Positions 53,175 through 63,360 are shown, numbered from the stretch's first letter. The stretch is 64,000 nt of DNA from Planctomycetota bacterium (GCA_022600195.1 JAHZKX010000076.1:62001-126000), one strand, 5' to 3'. Notes: generated by a model not told the origin, from the letters alone. Program-made: numbers and translations.

Positions 53175-55466
53175 CTAGGACTTCGACTTTTCTTCGATCT
53201 GATACCATTGTGGACCCACTTGTAGAATCACATTGCCCAGCGAAAGATACTTGGCCAATCTCTGATCCTGCTTCAATAAATCGAAGTATTCACGCGAACC
53301 AACTTCAACCGTTTTGAGATCCTTATGTTGACTGGGATCGTATAAACTTTCATTCCAGAAGATCCCTTTCGATTTATAGAATGTCCGATTGCCAATATAG
53401 CGAATGGACTGTAACGCAGACCCCTTCTTACCGATTTTTTTCATTTCCCGTTCTGCCTGAAAGTAATACCGAGAGGCATTACCACTTTTCCCGGCTGCAT
53501 TCCGATCATGGTTCGAGCTTTGTGCATCGAGAATTTCACTTTGTCGAAGGCGACCACTGGTGTTCGGTGCAGATTGATCTGCTTTCAACTTTTCTTCGAG
53601 ATTCCATTTCAGTTGGTTACGTTCTCGAGCTAATCTCGATTGACCACGATATGCCTGAAGTGCAGGTAGCGGAGAATTACCCATTACCGTGTCATCAGCC
53701 ATCAGAAAACTCGTATAAGGCGTCACAATCCCGTGCCGTTTAGCCAGAAAAGTAATCTCATTGATCAGTTCATGATCGGGCTGTTTTGTGTGATTTTTAC
53801 GAATTTCTTCGAGCAGAAAATCTACTTTTTGACCTGCCCAGAGCCGGGGCACAAAACAGTTGCGATCATCCGTCGATTCTGCTGGAAAATCCAATTTGTA
53901 AGAAAGTGTTGTTTTGGCGCCATTAATCATTCCTGAGATCTGAATCGTTTTGGGACCCGATCCGGTATATCGACCGTAAACCAGTAACTGTTCGCCTTTG
54001 AAGATGTCTCGAATTTGTCGCGGATAAACGTCTGTCACACCTGCTGCATCAAAATCAAACGACACATCAGTCATCACAGGGCTGCCAACCCGATCAAAAA
54101 ACTGGCTGATCTTTTGGGTAATGTCTTCTTTAGGAAGAATATAATCTGCTTCTCCACGATGATCGAGGGCCAGGAAATCGAGCAACTTGGTATTCACGTT
54201 ATAACCTTCACCGAAGACGAACAATCTTACGTTTTCCGTATTTTTTTGGGAGATCGTTTTCAATATTTTCTGAGCATCGCGTTCGCCGATCGTAGGCAGT
54301 CCATCTGTGGAGAAGACAATCATTTTCAATCGCTGCTTGGTTGAAGCACTATCGCCCTCTGATTCAAGATGCTTTAAGGAAAGCAACAATGCCTCTTCAA
54401 TGGCGGTTCCACCGCGGGCTGACATGGCGTCTGCATAATTCAAGGCTTTCTGCCTTGTCTCATCGTTGAAATCGATGAGACCCTGTTTGTCAAAATGGCG
54501 CGCCGTTGTACTGAAATCAATAATATTAAATCGGTCACCCGGACGCAGATGATTCAAACAGTACTTCAATGCCTCACGTGCCTGAGTGATCTTGTGGTTC
54601 TCCAGCATGGAACCTGATGTATCGACGCAGAACACCACATCTTTGGAGAGTATCTGTTGCTCGGTCAGCTTCCCGATTCCCTGCCCCTGAGTGGGAGAAA
54701 GCATCATCATGAAATAACCAGGCTCCCCTTTTTCCCGATGCGCAACAAGACTCGCACCAACCTTATCGGGTGATGTCTGATAATAGAGCACGAAAGGATG
54801 TTGGGGTAGATAATTTTTCTGCTTCCATTCCACAGAGATATCCCAGTCTTTTTTCTCAACAAGTTTTACCTGATGCGTAGGACTGTAAATATTCTTGATC
54901 GGTTCCGAGCTGCGAATATTCACGGTCACCGATGCCTCTTTGAGCGGTTGCATCAATGCTTTGGGGTTGGTGTTGAGCATCTGTAAGCGGATCAGATCAC
55001 CTCGTTTTTTCAGAACGGTCGTATAAGTCAGTTTGACCATCACTGTTTTTCCCGCTTCGACCCGCGGAATTTTCGTTTGAATCAACTGATTTCCATAATA
55101 TTCGAGTAACGCAGGCGAGCCCCCTTTTCGCACGATTTCCTGAAAAACCTGGTTGGCTTTATCGACCCCAAGAATTTCCGCGTGCATTTCTTTACCATCC
55201 ACGAGGACCGACATGTTATCGACCTGCGTCCCCGGTTCCAGTTCCATGTAACAGGTTCCGCCCACAATGGCTCTGCCATTCGGATTGCGAAAGGCACAAC
55301 GATAGGTTTTCACAGCCACCTGATCGGTAATATCAACGTTGATATGATCCAACCAGACCTGAACGGGCTGCGCCGCCCGCATGAAACAGGCTTGTGTTAT
55401 GGTGCCCGCGCTCAGCAGAATCAGAAAGGCAGAAGCGATTCCTAAAAACAGTCGAATGGCTTTCAT
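53175..55466 (-). CDS. secreted VIT- and VWA-domain protein
   Basis: This 763-residue exported protein carries a signal peptide (start ATG 55466 with GGGAG 8 bases upstream; the frame continues to 55538 in a way that would hide it). A VIT domain (about 40-170) is followed by a VWA domain (about 270-430) with MIDAS DTSGSML, and a C-terminal tail with low complexity. The family has similarity to inter-alpha-trypsin inhibitor heavy chains; function in planctomycetes is not established. It overlaps the upstream VWA gene's stop only if the longer frame is used. Confidence 0.84.
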   Translation of the reverse strand: MKAIRLFLGIASAFLILLSAGTITQACFMRAAQPVQVWLDHINVDITDQVAVKTYRCAFRNPNGRAIVGGTCYMELEPGTQVDNMSVLVDGKEMHAEILGVDKANQVFQEIVRKGGSPALLEYYGNQLIQTKIPRVEAGKTVMVKLTYTTVLKKRGDLIRLQMLNTNPKALMQPLKEASVTVNIRSSEPIKNIYSPTHQVKLVEKKDWDISVEWKQKNYLPQHPFVLYYQTSPDKVGASLVAHREKGEPGYFMMMLSPTQGQGIGKLTEQQILSKDVVFCVDTSGSMLENHKITQAREALKYCLNHLRPGDRFNIIDFSTTARHFDKQGLIDFNDETRQKALNYADAMSARGGTAIEEALLLSLKHLESEGDSASTKQRLKMIVFSTDGLPTIGERDAQKILKTISQKNTENVRLFVFGEGYNVNTKLLDFLALDHRGEADYILPKEDITQKISQFFDRVGSPVMTDVSFDFDAAGVTDVYPRQIRDIFKGEQLLVYGRYTGSGPKTIQISGMINGAKTTLSYKLDFPAESTDDRNCFVPRLWAGQKVDFLLEEIRKNHTKQPDHELINEITFLAKRHGIVTPYTSFLMADDTVMGNSPLPALQAYRGQSRLARERNQLKWNLEEKLKADQSAPNTSGRLRQSEILDAQSSNHDRNAAGKSGNASRYYFQAEREMKKIGKKGSALQSIRYIGNRTFYKSKGIFWNESLYDPSQHKDLKTVEVGSREYFDLLKQDQRLAKYLSLGNVILQVGPQWYQIEEKSKS

Positions 55467-55534
55467 AACAGGGCTCCCGTATTGGCTTTGACGTTGGGTA
55501 GAAGAAACGTAAAGTTCGAATAAATCTTGCTGAC

Positions 55535-56689
55535 TCATTCCGACTGAAACTGGAAATTCTTTTTCACAGCCTGCGATTTCAAAGCTTTAATCACAGCGGT
55601 ATCAAACGTGCTACTCTGATTCTTGTTTTTCTTCTTCATTTCTTCCGCAATAAACTGATTGCGTTTTTTTGTGAGTTGCTGAATCTGAAGCTGAATTGCT
55701 TTTCGTTCTTTCTGTTTTTTCTCAACGTAAATAACCTGTTCTTTTTTAGACAGTTTTTTCAACTCCGCTGGCAGTTCTGCTTCTTTCAGTTCTTCCAGTT
55801 TGACCTTCTTGCCGACAATGGCATCGAGTAAATCTGCTTTGGCGCGATAGCGTCCCGATCCCTTGAAGGAAGCACGATCGGCTTCTGAAGCAGGGCTGGA
55901 ACTGCCGGCTAACTTATCAGCGGACTGCTGGCTGACAGTTGATTCGCTCTGCGCTTTCTGCGATCCATAAAACAGGTAGGTCTTATTGATATTTCGACTT
56001 AATTCACTCAGTTTCTTGTCGTAAGGTGTTTTAGGCGTCACCACTCTGACCCCTTGATTGATACTCAAATAGGAGCCATCAGCCAATAATGCGCCCTCTT
56101 TCCAACCGGTTTGAATTCCCGTTTGTTCGGGTCCACAAAATATGGTATTGATGGCGATTCCTTTTTTAATGGCGGCCGGGCACGCAACTTTATAATCGAC
56201 CTTGCCCTGAGTAAACGGCTCATTGCCAGCGATAAAAATCAGTTTCAAACTTTCATCCGAATCACTCCAGTTCAAGCCGTTGGTGGCTGCCTGAATGACC
56301 TGCCCGCAATATTCCTCACCCCCATTAGTCTTTAATGCAAACAGCTCTTCGGAAAGCTGATCCAAATTTTCCGTGAGAGGCATAATTTGCCTCAGGTAGC
56401 CTTCGCTGGCAGGCAGACTGCTTTTTCCATATTCGTAAAGCGCCACTTTCATTACCGGAACTTTTCCATTTTGCCTGGCTGTCGCCAGTTCGTTCACAAT
56501 TTTCCAGAGTTGGGACCGCGCCTGATTAATCAAGCCTTCCATACTGCCACTCGTATCCAGCAGAATGGCTAACTCAATCGAAGACTGTCTGGCTTCCGCA
56601 GGTTGCGGTTTTTCCTTGGCTTGACTTGTTTGTTGAATCAGTCCGAATGAAATCAAAGCTAACAGTGTGACGTGAATAAACTTGCGCAT
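55535..56689 (-). CDS. secreted VWA-domain protein
   Basis: This 384-residue exported protein has a signal peptide (cleavage after SQAK) and one VWA domain with MIDAS LLDTSGSME. The C-terminal 130 residues are Lys/Gln-rich and probably coiled coil. ATG 56689 has AGGAG 8 bases upstream; the open frame to 56938 has no start signal and reads as non-coding. It is just upstream of the VIT-VWA gene on the same strand, so the two are probably cotranscribed. Confidence 0.82.
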   Translation of the reverse strand: MRKFIHVTLLALISFGLIQQTSQAKEKPQPAEARQSSIELAILLDTSGSMEGLINQARSQLWKIVNELATARQNGKVPVMKVALYEYGKSSLPASEGYLRQIMPLTENLDQLSEELFALKTNGGEEYCGQVIQAATNGLNWSDSDESLKLIFIAGNEPFTQGKVDYKVACPAAIKKGIAINTIFCGPEQTGIQTGWKEGALLADGSYLSINQGVRVVTPKTPYDKKLSELSRNINKTYLFYGSQKAQSESTVSQQSADKLAGSSSPASEADRASFKGSGRYRAKADLLDAIVGKKVKLEELKEAELPAELKKLSKKEQVIYVEKKQKERKAIQLQIQQLTKKRNQFIAEEMKKKNKNQSSTFDTAVIKALKSQAVKKNFQFQSE

Positions 56690-56843
56690 CGAAACATCTC
56701 CTGGTGATATCAGGATTTTGGTTGAAATGAAGTGCATCTCGCTGGCACAGGGGATTGGACGGCAGGCGCAAAAAAGAAGTTCCCGGAATCTGAATGATTT
56801 CAGGAACTTTCTCAATTTGGTCGACAAATACGTATTTTTTCCG

Positions 56844-57704
56844 CTAGAGATGCGATCCGCAAAACTTACAGAAGGTCGCATCCGGATCATGACCTTCGCG
56901 CATACACTCCGGGCAGACCTGCGTTGTGATGATACCACTCTTCAGTTTGTTTCCCGCATGCGCCAACTCAGCCGTCACAATGCCCGTGGGAACAATAATC
57001 AGACTGTAGCCTAAAATCATGATTATCGAAGCCAGACACTTCCCCAGAGGTGTTTCCGGTGTCACATCACCGTAACCCACCGTGGTCATCGTCACAATCG
57101 CCCAATACATACCTTCAGGAATCGAACTGAATCCAGGATTTTCAGGGCCCTCAATTAAATGCAGCGCGGCTCCTTCAATCACAACCGCAATCACGACTGT
57201 CGCCAGAAATACAGTGATCTTGGAACGAGTTGCCCAAAGTGCTGCTCGTAGTTCGGCTGCTCCGGACAACATGTGTCCTAACTTGAAGATTCGGAAAGCT
57301 CGTAACAGACGGACTGCCCGAATCACAGCTAAACGATGAATTTGATCAGAGTCTTGATAATAAAACGAGATCAGGTAAGTCGGTAAGATCGAAAGTAAAT
57401 CCACCACACCATAAAAACTGAAAATATATCGCAACGGTCGACGCGCGCTTATAATGCGTGCCCCATATTCAATGGTAAACAGAATCGTAAAAAACCATTC
57501 GGCGAATCCGAACTGTTTCGCATACCTGGATTCGATCGAATCCACACTCTCCAGCATGATGACCAGCACACTCAACAGGATGGTAATCAGCAGACAGATA
57601 TCAAAGACCTTCCCGGCAGGAGTGTCGGCTTCAAAGATGATCTCGTATAAATGTTCGCGCCAGGTAATCGCTTTTGTCTCTTGGGCAGGAATCGAATCAG
57701 GCAT
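56844..57704 (-). CDS. voltage-gated-type K+ channel with C-terminal zinc ribbon
   Basis: This 286-residue channel has six helices. The fourth (S4) carries four Arg at every third position (129, 132, 135, 138), as in voltage sensors. The selectivity filter is TVGYGD (208-213). The last 30 residues contain CPEC and CKFC, a zinc ribbon uncommon in this family. I start at ATG 57704. A 13-bp tandem repeat lies 59 bases upstream (57763-57788). It is the only channel gene in the window. Confidence 0.85.
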   Translation of the reverse strand: MPDSIPAQETKAITWREHLYEIIFEADTPAGKVFDICLLITILLSVLVIMLESVDSIESRYAKQFGFAEWFFTILFTIEYGARIISARRPLRYIFSFYGVVDLLSILPTYLISFYYQDSDQIHRLAVIRAVRLLRAFRIFKLGHMLSGAAELRAALWATRSKITVFLATVVIAVVIEGAALHLIEGPENPGFSSIPEGMYWAIVTMTTVGYGDVTPETPLGKCLASIIMILGYSLIIVPTGIVTAELAHAGNKLKSGIITTQVCPECMREGHDPDATFCKFCGSHL

Positions 57705-57762
57705 CAGAAAACTTTCAATGACTGGGTAACGGTCAGTGTAATGCAGACTGAATGGGAATCCA

Positions 57763-57788
57763 GTGTTGCATCCACGTGTTGCATCCAC
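57763..57788. repeat. perfect 13-bp direct tandem repeat
   Basis: GTGTTGCATCCAC occurs twice with no gap (57763-57775 and 57776-57788) in the 310-base divergent region between the K+ channel and the DUF1592 gene. It could be a regulator half-site pair. I see nothing else in that region. Confidence 0.6.
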
Positions 57789-58014
57789 AAAGACGAATTA
57801 TGTGCGAAAATCCATTTTCAGGTCAACACGACTACTCTCACAGACTCTTTTTACAGAATCAGTCCATCATATATGCTATACGTACACGCAATGTTAGCGG
57901 ATCAATGCTTTTCTCCAGTTCTTTGACCCTCTATAATGAAACCCGTTCAATCCGGGAGAGATCCCTGCACCCTGCCTCTAAGAAACCAGCTTCCAGCCTG
58001 AAACAGGTCTGAAT

Positions 58015-60282
58015 ATGCGTATCGTCACCTCGTGCATGCTTTCTTTCCTGATCACAGAAAGCCTCTGTGCTGCTTCGCCGGAACCGGCAGACTATTTTGA
58101 AAAATCGGTTCGACCTGTGCTGGTCAAGTATTGTGCCGATTGTCACGAACCGGACGATTCCAAAAACGACGTGAAGTTATTAAAGGCCCGAACTGCTGAT
58201 GAGATTTCTCAATCGAGCAAAATCTGGTTCAGCGCTTCTCATCAATTAAGAAACCGAACCATGCCTCCCGCGGATGAACCCCAGCCCACGGAAGCAGAAC
58301 GATTGCAGATTGCCAATTGGATTGAAACCTATCTACGTGAAACGGCCTGTGATCGAGGCCCCTATGCAGGTCGCATCTTGCCGCGGCGATTGAATCGAAC
58401 GGAATATGATAACACCATTCGGGATCTCTTTGGTTTAAACCTGAAGTTTTCCGAAACGTTTCCCAATGATGGCGCGGGTGGCGAAGGATTTGACAACAAT
58501 GGTGAAACCCTGTTTCTACCGCCGATCTTAATGGAACGGTATCTGGAAGCAGCGCAGCAGATTCTAGATGGCGCCATTATCACACCTCCGCTTATGAAAA
58601 CATACACAGCCTCTGATTTTTTACCTGCCAAATCATTAACACTACCAGAGGCACGCAGCATCAACCCCGGCCAGGATATTTCCATCATCGAAAGTATTTA
58701 CCTCACCAATGACTATAGTGTAAAAGTAAAACTGCAAGTTCCCCAGAAAAAAAACGCGATACTGCTAGTAAAGATCGATGGCATCAAAGCCCATCGTTTC
58801 AAACTTAGTGATCAAGCAGACCAGACTGTAACAACAGACGTACGTCTCACGCGCGGCTTACACTCGATTACTCTGGCGGTCCCCAAACCACAGTCGAAAG
58901 TCAATATCTTGTCAATGGAATTGGTAGAAAAACGGGGTACAACATTTCATGAGAAGAAAGCACTTCATCAACGAATTTTTCAGGTTGCCGGAAAAAACAA
59001 ACCACAAGACAGAGATTCCGCACAAGCGATCATTCGTCACATTGCAAGGAAAGCATACCGGCGTTCTGTTAAGGATCAGGAACTCTCACAACTGATGAAA
59101 CTCTATGACCGTGCCGCCGCGCGAGACGATCCCTACGAAGAACGCATAAAACTCGCACTCAAAGCGGTTTTGGTTTCGCCTCACTTTTTGTTTCGTACTG
59201 AATCAAACAGCGCGCAGCCTGGCATGTATCCCATTTCCGATTATGAACTCGCTACTCGACTTTCTTATTTCTTCTGGGCCAGTACACCGGATGACGAACT
59301 ATTGCGTCTGGCCGACAAAAGTCAATTGCACAAACAATCGGTACTCAATCAACAGATCACAAGGATGTTGGCTGATCCGAAAGCACATGCATTATCAAAA
59401 CTGTTTACCGAGCAATGGCTGGGAACCAAAGATGTGGGAGGACGCGTAGCGCCGGTGAGTGGGAACTTTCGTGAAATCTATTCCACGGAGCTGGCGCTGG
59501 ATTTTCGCGAAGAGGCGATCCAGATGATGGATTACATTTTTCAAAGCAATCGCAGTCTGCTGGAAATCATTGATGCAGACTACGCCTTTTTAAACCAGCG
59601 TCTGGCAAAACATTACGACGTGGATGGAGTCAAGGGTCGCAAATTTCGCAAGGTTTCCATTACCGATGGCAGACGCGGAGGCGTACTCGGCTTGGGAGGC
59701 GTGCATATGCTGACTTCCTATCCCAAACGTACCAGTCCTGTTTTAAGAGGTGCCTGGGTCCTGGAAACCTTATTAGGAACACCGGTTCCTCCTCCCCCTC
59801 CCGGTGTTCCCGCCCTTAAAGAAAAAAGTAAAAAAAATACAAAACGTTCGATTCGACAGATCCTGGAAGCCCATCGTGAACATGCCACCTGCGCAGCCTG
59901 CCATGATATTATCGATCCGATCGGATTCGGACTTGAAAATTACGATCTGTTTGGTCGATGGAGAGAAAAGGAACGCGATCAACGAGTCGATGCCACTGGA
60001 ACGTTTCCCTCGGGGGAAACATTTTCTGGACCCGCCGAGTTGAAGAAAATTCTCCTCAAACGAAAAGATGAACTTACAAGGCATTTCACCACCAAGATGC
60101 TGGGCTATGCATTGGGCAGAAGTTTAGAAGACGCGGATGCCTGCACGATTGAAACGATCGCCAAAAAACTGGAACAAAATGGCTATCGATCCCAGACACT
60201 GATTCGGGAAATCGTCTTCAGCAAGCCATTTCTCTATCGCGATGGGACAGCGACTGAGGTAAAATTGCCGAAAACGAAATGA
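58015..60282 (+). CDS. planctomycete cytochrome-type DUF1587/1592/1588 protein
   Basis: This 755-residue exported protein has a signal peptide and a haem-binding CADCHE (near residue 42). Its domains in order: DUF1587-like (RILPRRLNRTEYDNTIRDLF), DUF1595-like (ARKAYRRSVKDQELSQL), DUF1592-like (ATRLSYFFWASTPDDELLRL), DUF1588-like (VHMLTSYPKRTSPVLRG, with a second CxxCH-type CAACHD) and DUF1585-like end. It is typical of planctomycetes and verrucomicrobia; its role is unknown but may be redox at the cell surface. The DUF1552 gene follows after 50 bases. Confidence 0.93.
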   Translation: MRIVTSCMLSFLITESLCAASPEPADYFEKSVRPVLVKYCADCHEPDDSKNDVKLLKARTADEISQSSKIWFSASHQLRNRTMPPADEPQPTEAERLQIANWIETYLRETACDRGPYAGRILPRRLNRTEYDNTIRDLFGLNLKFSETFPNDGAGGEGFDNNGETLFLPPILMERYLEAAQQILDGAIITPPLMKTYTASDFLPAKSLTLPEARSINPGQDISIIESIYLTNDYSVKVKLQVPQKKNAILLVKIDGIKAHRFKLSDQADQTVTTDVRLTRGLHSITLAVPKPQSKVNILSMELVEKRGTTFHEKKALHQRIFQVAGKNKPQDRDSAQAIIRHIARKAYRRSVKDQELSQLMKLYDRAAARDDPYEERIKLALKAVLVSPHFLFRTESNSAQPGMYPISDYELATRLSYFFWASTPDDELLRLADKSQLHKQSVLNQQITRMLADPKAHALSKLFTEQWLGTKDVGGRVAPVSGNFREIYSTELALDFREEAIQMMDYIFQSNRSLLEIIDADYAFLNQRLAKHYDVDGVKGRKFRKVSITDGRRGGVLGLGGVHMLTSYPKRTSPVLRGAWVLETLLGTPVPPPPPGVPALKEKSKKNTKRSIRQILEAHREHATCAACHDIIDPIGFGLENYDLFGRWREKERDQRVDATGTFPSGETFSGPAELKKILLKRKDELTRHFTTKMLGYALGRSLEDADACTIETIAKKLEQNGYRSQTLIREIVFSKPFLYRDGTATEVKLPKTK

Positions 60283-60332
60283 CACTCCGTTCGATTTTTA
60301 ATCTGTCCGGACAAAAACAGGAAGGATGAGAG

Positions 60333-61709
60333 ATGGCTCGACCAATCTCAAGACGAACTGTATTACAAGGGATGGGAGCGGCACTGGCGTTACCCTGGCT
60401 GGATGCGATGAGATCGACTAGTGCCGCTGCAGAATCGCTCTCCAAGCCACCCGTGCGTACCGCCTTTCTCTTTATGCCGAATGGCGTCGTCCCCAAACAC
60501 TGGGATCCTGCTCAAAAAGAAAACGATCAATTCGATCTGACACCCATGCTCAAACCATTGGCGGGCGTCAAAGAAGAATTCCTGCTTCTGGAAAATCTCT
60601 GGAACAAGCAGACGGTCGGACGAAATGGACATTGGCCAAAAGTCCCTGCATTTCTTTCCGGCGGTTTTGTCGTCCGCACTTCAGGCCGTGATATGGATAC
60701 AGGTGGCACTTCGCTGGATCAGGTCATGGCGCGGAAGATTGGTAATCGTACTCCGTTACCGACCTTTGAATTAGGTGTCGATCCTGCTCGAAATGGCATC
60801 GACAATATTGGCGGTGGATTCACTCGCATCTATGGTTCCCACATCGCCTGGCGTGATCCTCATTCACCGGTCCCCAAAGAAATTATCCCGCAACTTGCCT
60901 TTGATCGCCTGTTTCGTACCAGTTCAGCTGGCCCGGTTGTTTCCGGCTTCAATCCAAATCAACCTCAAGTCGTCAAATCTCTGCAACGGGATGATACCAG
61001 CGTGCTCGATCTGGTACTTGAAGATGCGAAATCTCTTCAACGAAAAGTGGGCGTCAATGATCGTGCCAAGATCGATGAATATCTGGATTCGGTGCGGTCA
61101 GTCGAACGACGGATTGAATCGGCCATGAAACCGCAAAAACGATGGATTAACGCAGGACGTTTCGATGTGCCTCGTCCCGGACCGGGCATTCCCGGGAACC
61201 ATGAAGAACACGTGCGCCTGATGCTGGATATCATGGTGCTGGCGTTCTGGACTGACTCCACACGCATTTCCACATTCATGTTCGGGAATGCACAAACGGG
61301 GCGTAATTTTTCTTTCCTGGATGGTGTGAAAGGGAGTTTCCATCAATTGTCACATCATCGCGAACAGAAAAAAGAACGCGATATGTACGAAAGCATCGGA
61401 ACCTGGCACATTAAACAATTGGCCTATGTGATTGATAAAATGCGTTCGTTAAGCGAAGGGGAGTCTACGCTGCTCGACAACTCCATGCTGCTGTTTGGCT
61501 CTACCATCAAAGATGGTAACCGACACGATGAACACAACCTGCCAGTCATTCTCGCAGGTAAAGGGGGAGGCACGATCCGACCGAACCGTCGTTTGACGGC
61601 TCCCAAAGATACACCTTTATGCAATCTTTACGTTTCGATGTTGAATCGGATGGGCATTAAAGCCGATCAGTTCGGCGACAGTACTGGTAAATTAAAAGGA
61701 CTGATCTGA
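60333..61709 (+). CDS. DUF1552-family Tat-exported protein
   Basis: This 458-residue protein starts with a twin-arginine export signal (SRRTVLQGMG, then a hydrophobic run). The body matches DUF1552: FLFMPNGVVPKHWDP, GNRTPLPTFELG, RTSTFM-like ISTFMFGNAQTGR, and MLLFGSTIKDGNRHDEHNLP. It is the standard partner of the DUF1592-type protein. AGGA with good spacing precedes the ATG. It ends 1 base before the convergent next gene's stop. Confidence 0.93.
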   Translation: MARPISRRTVLQGMGAALALPWLDAMRSTSAAAESLSKPPVRTAFLFMPNGVVPKHWDPAQKENDQFDLTPMLKPLAGVKEEFLLLENLWNKQTVGRNGHWPKVPAFLSGGFVVRTSGRDMDTGGTSLDQVMARKIGNRTPLPTFELGVDPARNGIDNIGGGFTRIYGSHIAWRDPHSPVPKEIIPQLAFDRLFRTSSAGPVVSGFNPNQPQVVKSLQRDDTSVLDLVLEDAKSLQRKVGVNDRAKIDEYLDSVRSVERRIESAMKPQKRWINAGRFDVPRPGPGIPGNHEEHVRLMLDIMVLAFWTDSTRISTFMFGNAQTGRNFSFLDGVKGSFHQLSHHREQKKERDMYESIGTWHIKQLAYVIDKMRSLSEGESTLLDNSMLLFGSTIKDGNRHDEHNLPVILAGKGGGTIRPNRRLTAPKDTPLCNLYVSMLNRMGIKADQFGDSTGKLKGLI

Positions 61710-61710
61710 T

Positions 61711-63243
61711 TCACTTCTGAAACTGAAATGAATACAGGTCGGCGTCTTTGAGTTGAACACGCAGACGAACCGGTTTGCCTTGCAGGCTGCTGACATCTGC
61801 TTTTTCATTCCAGGTCACCTTACGGTCGACCGTGTCACCAAACAGTTCTGCACACTCTGTCAGAGTAAAGCCGGGAATCGCTTTTCCCTCGGCGGACTGA
61901 ATTTCAACACGGATGCCGCCAGCTGCAGAAGTAGCGAAATTGAGGGATAACTTTGAACCATCAAAGATGATCGGCTTAGTCAGGAGTTCTCCCCCCTTCA
62001 TCGAAGCATGGACCGATGTAAAACCATCGAGCCGGAGCGTGTATCTCCTGAGCGATCCCCCTTTGCCATGCCAATAATCTTCGGCTGCGTAAATCGAAAG
62101 TTCATCGGGAGCACCGCGAAGTGCAGACTTGGTTTCAACAACATGCTCAGCGATAAATTGATGCCCGTATTGCCATGTGCCCGTACGTTCGATTCCCGGT
62201 CTGAGGAATGCTTCATTCCAACGTTTGAAATGCACACCATCACGACTGACCATCAACAGCCCTTCACTGATTGCAGTTCCATACCGTTCAACGGAAGACG
62301 CCCTCATCTTGCGACGTTTCGGGTCGGGAAGCGCCCTCATGGATTCAGACCAGCCACGTTCAATATAACGGGCAGGAAACCCGATGCGAAGATGTGGTGC
62401 CCGATGATAGGGTTTGACCTGATTCGTATAAAGTTGCTCGCTGGGAGAGTCTTCATAAGTCAGATCCACTTCGTTTTTCCAATTAATAAAATCATCAGAG
62501 GTTGCCGTTCTGATCGCACGGTCTCCCTCGGGTTTCCATTCCTTGGCTGTGGTAACGCCTTTCGTAAAAATACGAAAATAAGTCCGGTATGTCTTCTGAT
62601 CAGAATCCCAGAACGCCAGATTTTGTGAATCGAAGGCGCCTTTGGTGATGACCGGTTTTTCCTGCATCAGCTTCCAGTGAATTCCATCTGCTGACTGAAA
62701 TGCGAACAGCCCCCCTTCGTGTTGCAGACCTGCTAGAGCCTTGTACCTGGCATCCGGTTTGCAATCCGGATTTTCATCTTTAAAGGGCGCGAAATTATGA
62801 CTACCTCGCCCCTCAAGAATAATGTTGTTTTTCTTAGAGCCCTTGAACTCTACAATATTCAACTCAGGACGGGTCCAATGGATGCCGTCTTTGCTTTCCG
62901 CATAACAGTAAACTGTTTTATGACTGCCAGTATTCAGCTTCCCTTCAGATACAATAATGTGTGAACCACGATAATACAGACGGTAAAGATCTCCATCCTG
63001 AATAATCGTGTGATATCCGGAGCTGCTGCCTTCCCATGGTTTGTCAAATTTAAAAACGACTTCTTGTGGAGTAGGATGTTGCAGCCGAATATCGACTTGC
63101 CCGGACAGACTGTCAACGAGGCCTTTATCAATAAATAATTCCCGTCGATCACCAATTTTCAGTGGTGCCTCTGCCAGGAGAGATTGCGAAGAAATCAACA
63201 AGAGCGAAATCAAAAGTGTCAAGCGAAGAAAACGGGCAGGCAT
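61711..63243 (-). CDS. secreted beta-propeller glycoside-hydrolase-like protein
   Basis: This 510-residue exported protein has a signal peptide (about 24 residues) and repeating beta-propeller blades (for example YCYAESKDGIHWTRPELN; VSRDGVHFKRWNEAFLRPG) that resemble GH32/GH43-type or DUF377-like five-bladed proteins, with a beta-sandwich-like C-terminus. I see no assured catalytic triad, so 'glycoside hydrolase-like' is used loosely. AGGAG is 8 bases before the ATG. It converges on the DUF1552 gene. Confidence 0.7.
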   Translation of the reverse strand: MPARFLRLTLLISLLLISSQSLLAEAPLKIGDRRELFIDKGLVDSLSGQVDIRLQHPTPQEVVFKFDKPWEGSSSGYHTIIQDGDLYRLYYRGSHIIVSEGKLNTGSHKTVYCYAESKDGIHWTRPELNIVEFKGSKKNNIILEGRGSHNFAPFKDENPDCKPDARYKALAGLQHEGGLFAFQSADGIHWKLMQEKPVITKGAFDSQNLAFWDSDQKTYRTYFRIFTKGVTTAKEWKPEGDRAIRTATSDDFINWKNEVDLTYEDSPSEQLYTNQVKPYHRAPHLRIGFPARYIERGWSESMRALPDPKRRKMRASSVERYGTAISEGLLMVSRDGVHFKRWNEAFLRPGIERTGTWQYGHQFIAEHVVETKSALRGAPDELSIYAAEDYWHGKGGSLRRYTLRLDGFTSVHASMKGGELLTKPIIFDGSKLSLNFATSAAGGIRVEIQSAEGKAIPGFTLTECAELFGDTVDRKVTWNEKADVSSLQGKPVRLRVQLKDADLYSFQFQK

Positions 63244-63320
63244 GGTGATGGCTCCTGGTAGGGTTAAATTGGGAGAGTTTTACGATAACAAAATTTGCAG
63301 CGAAATGTAAACTCAGCACA

Positions 63321-63360
63321 AAAAAAAAGCCGATTGGCTCGTGATGAACCAATCGGCTTT
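63321..63360 (-). terminator. intrinsic terminator of the Gfo/Idh/MocA gene
   Basis: A perfect 12-bp stem (63326-63337 with 63349-63360) with an 11-base loop and a run of eight T on the minus strand, 21 bases behind the stop. Its core CCGATTGG/CCAATCGG is the same as in the hsp20 terminator. Confidence 0.85.
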
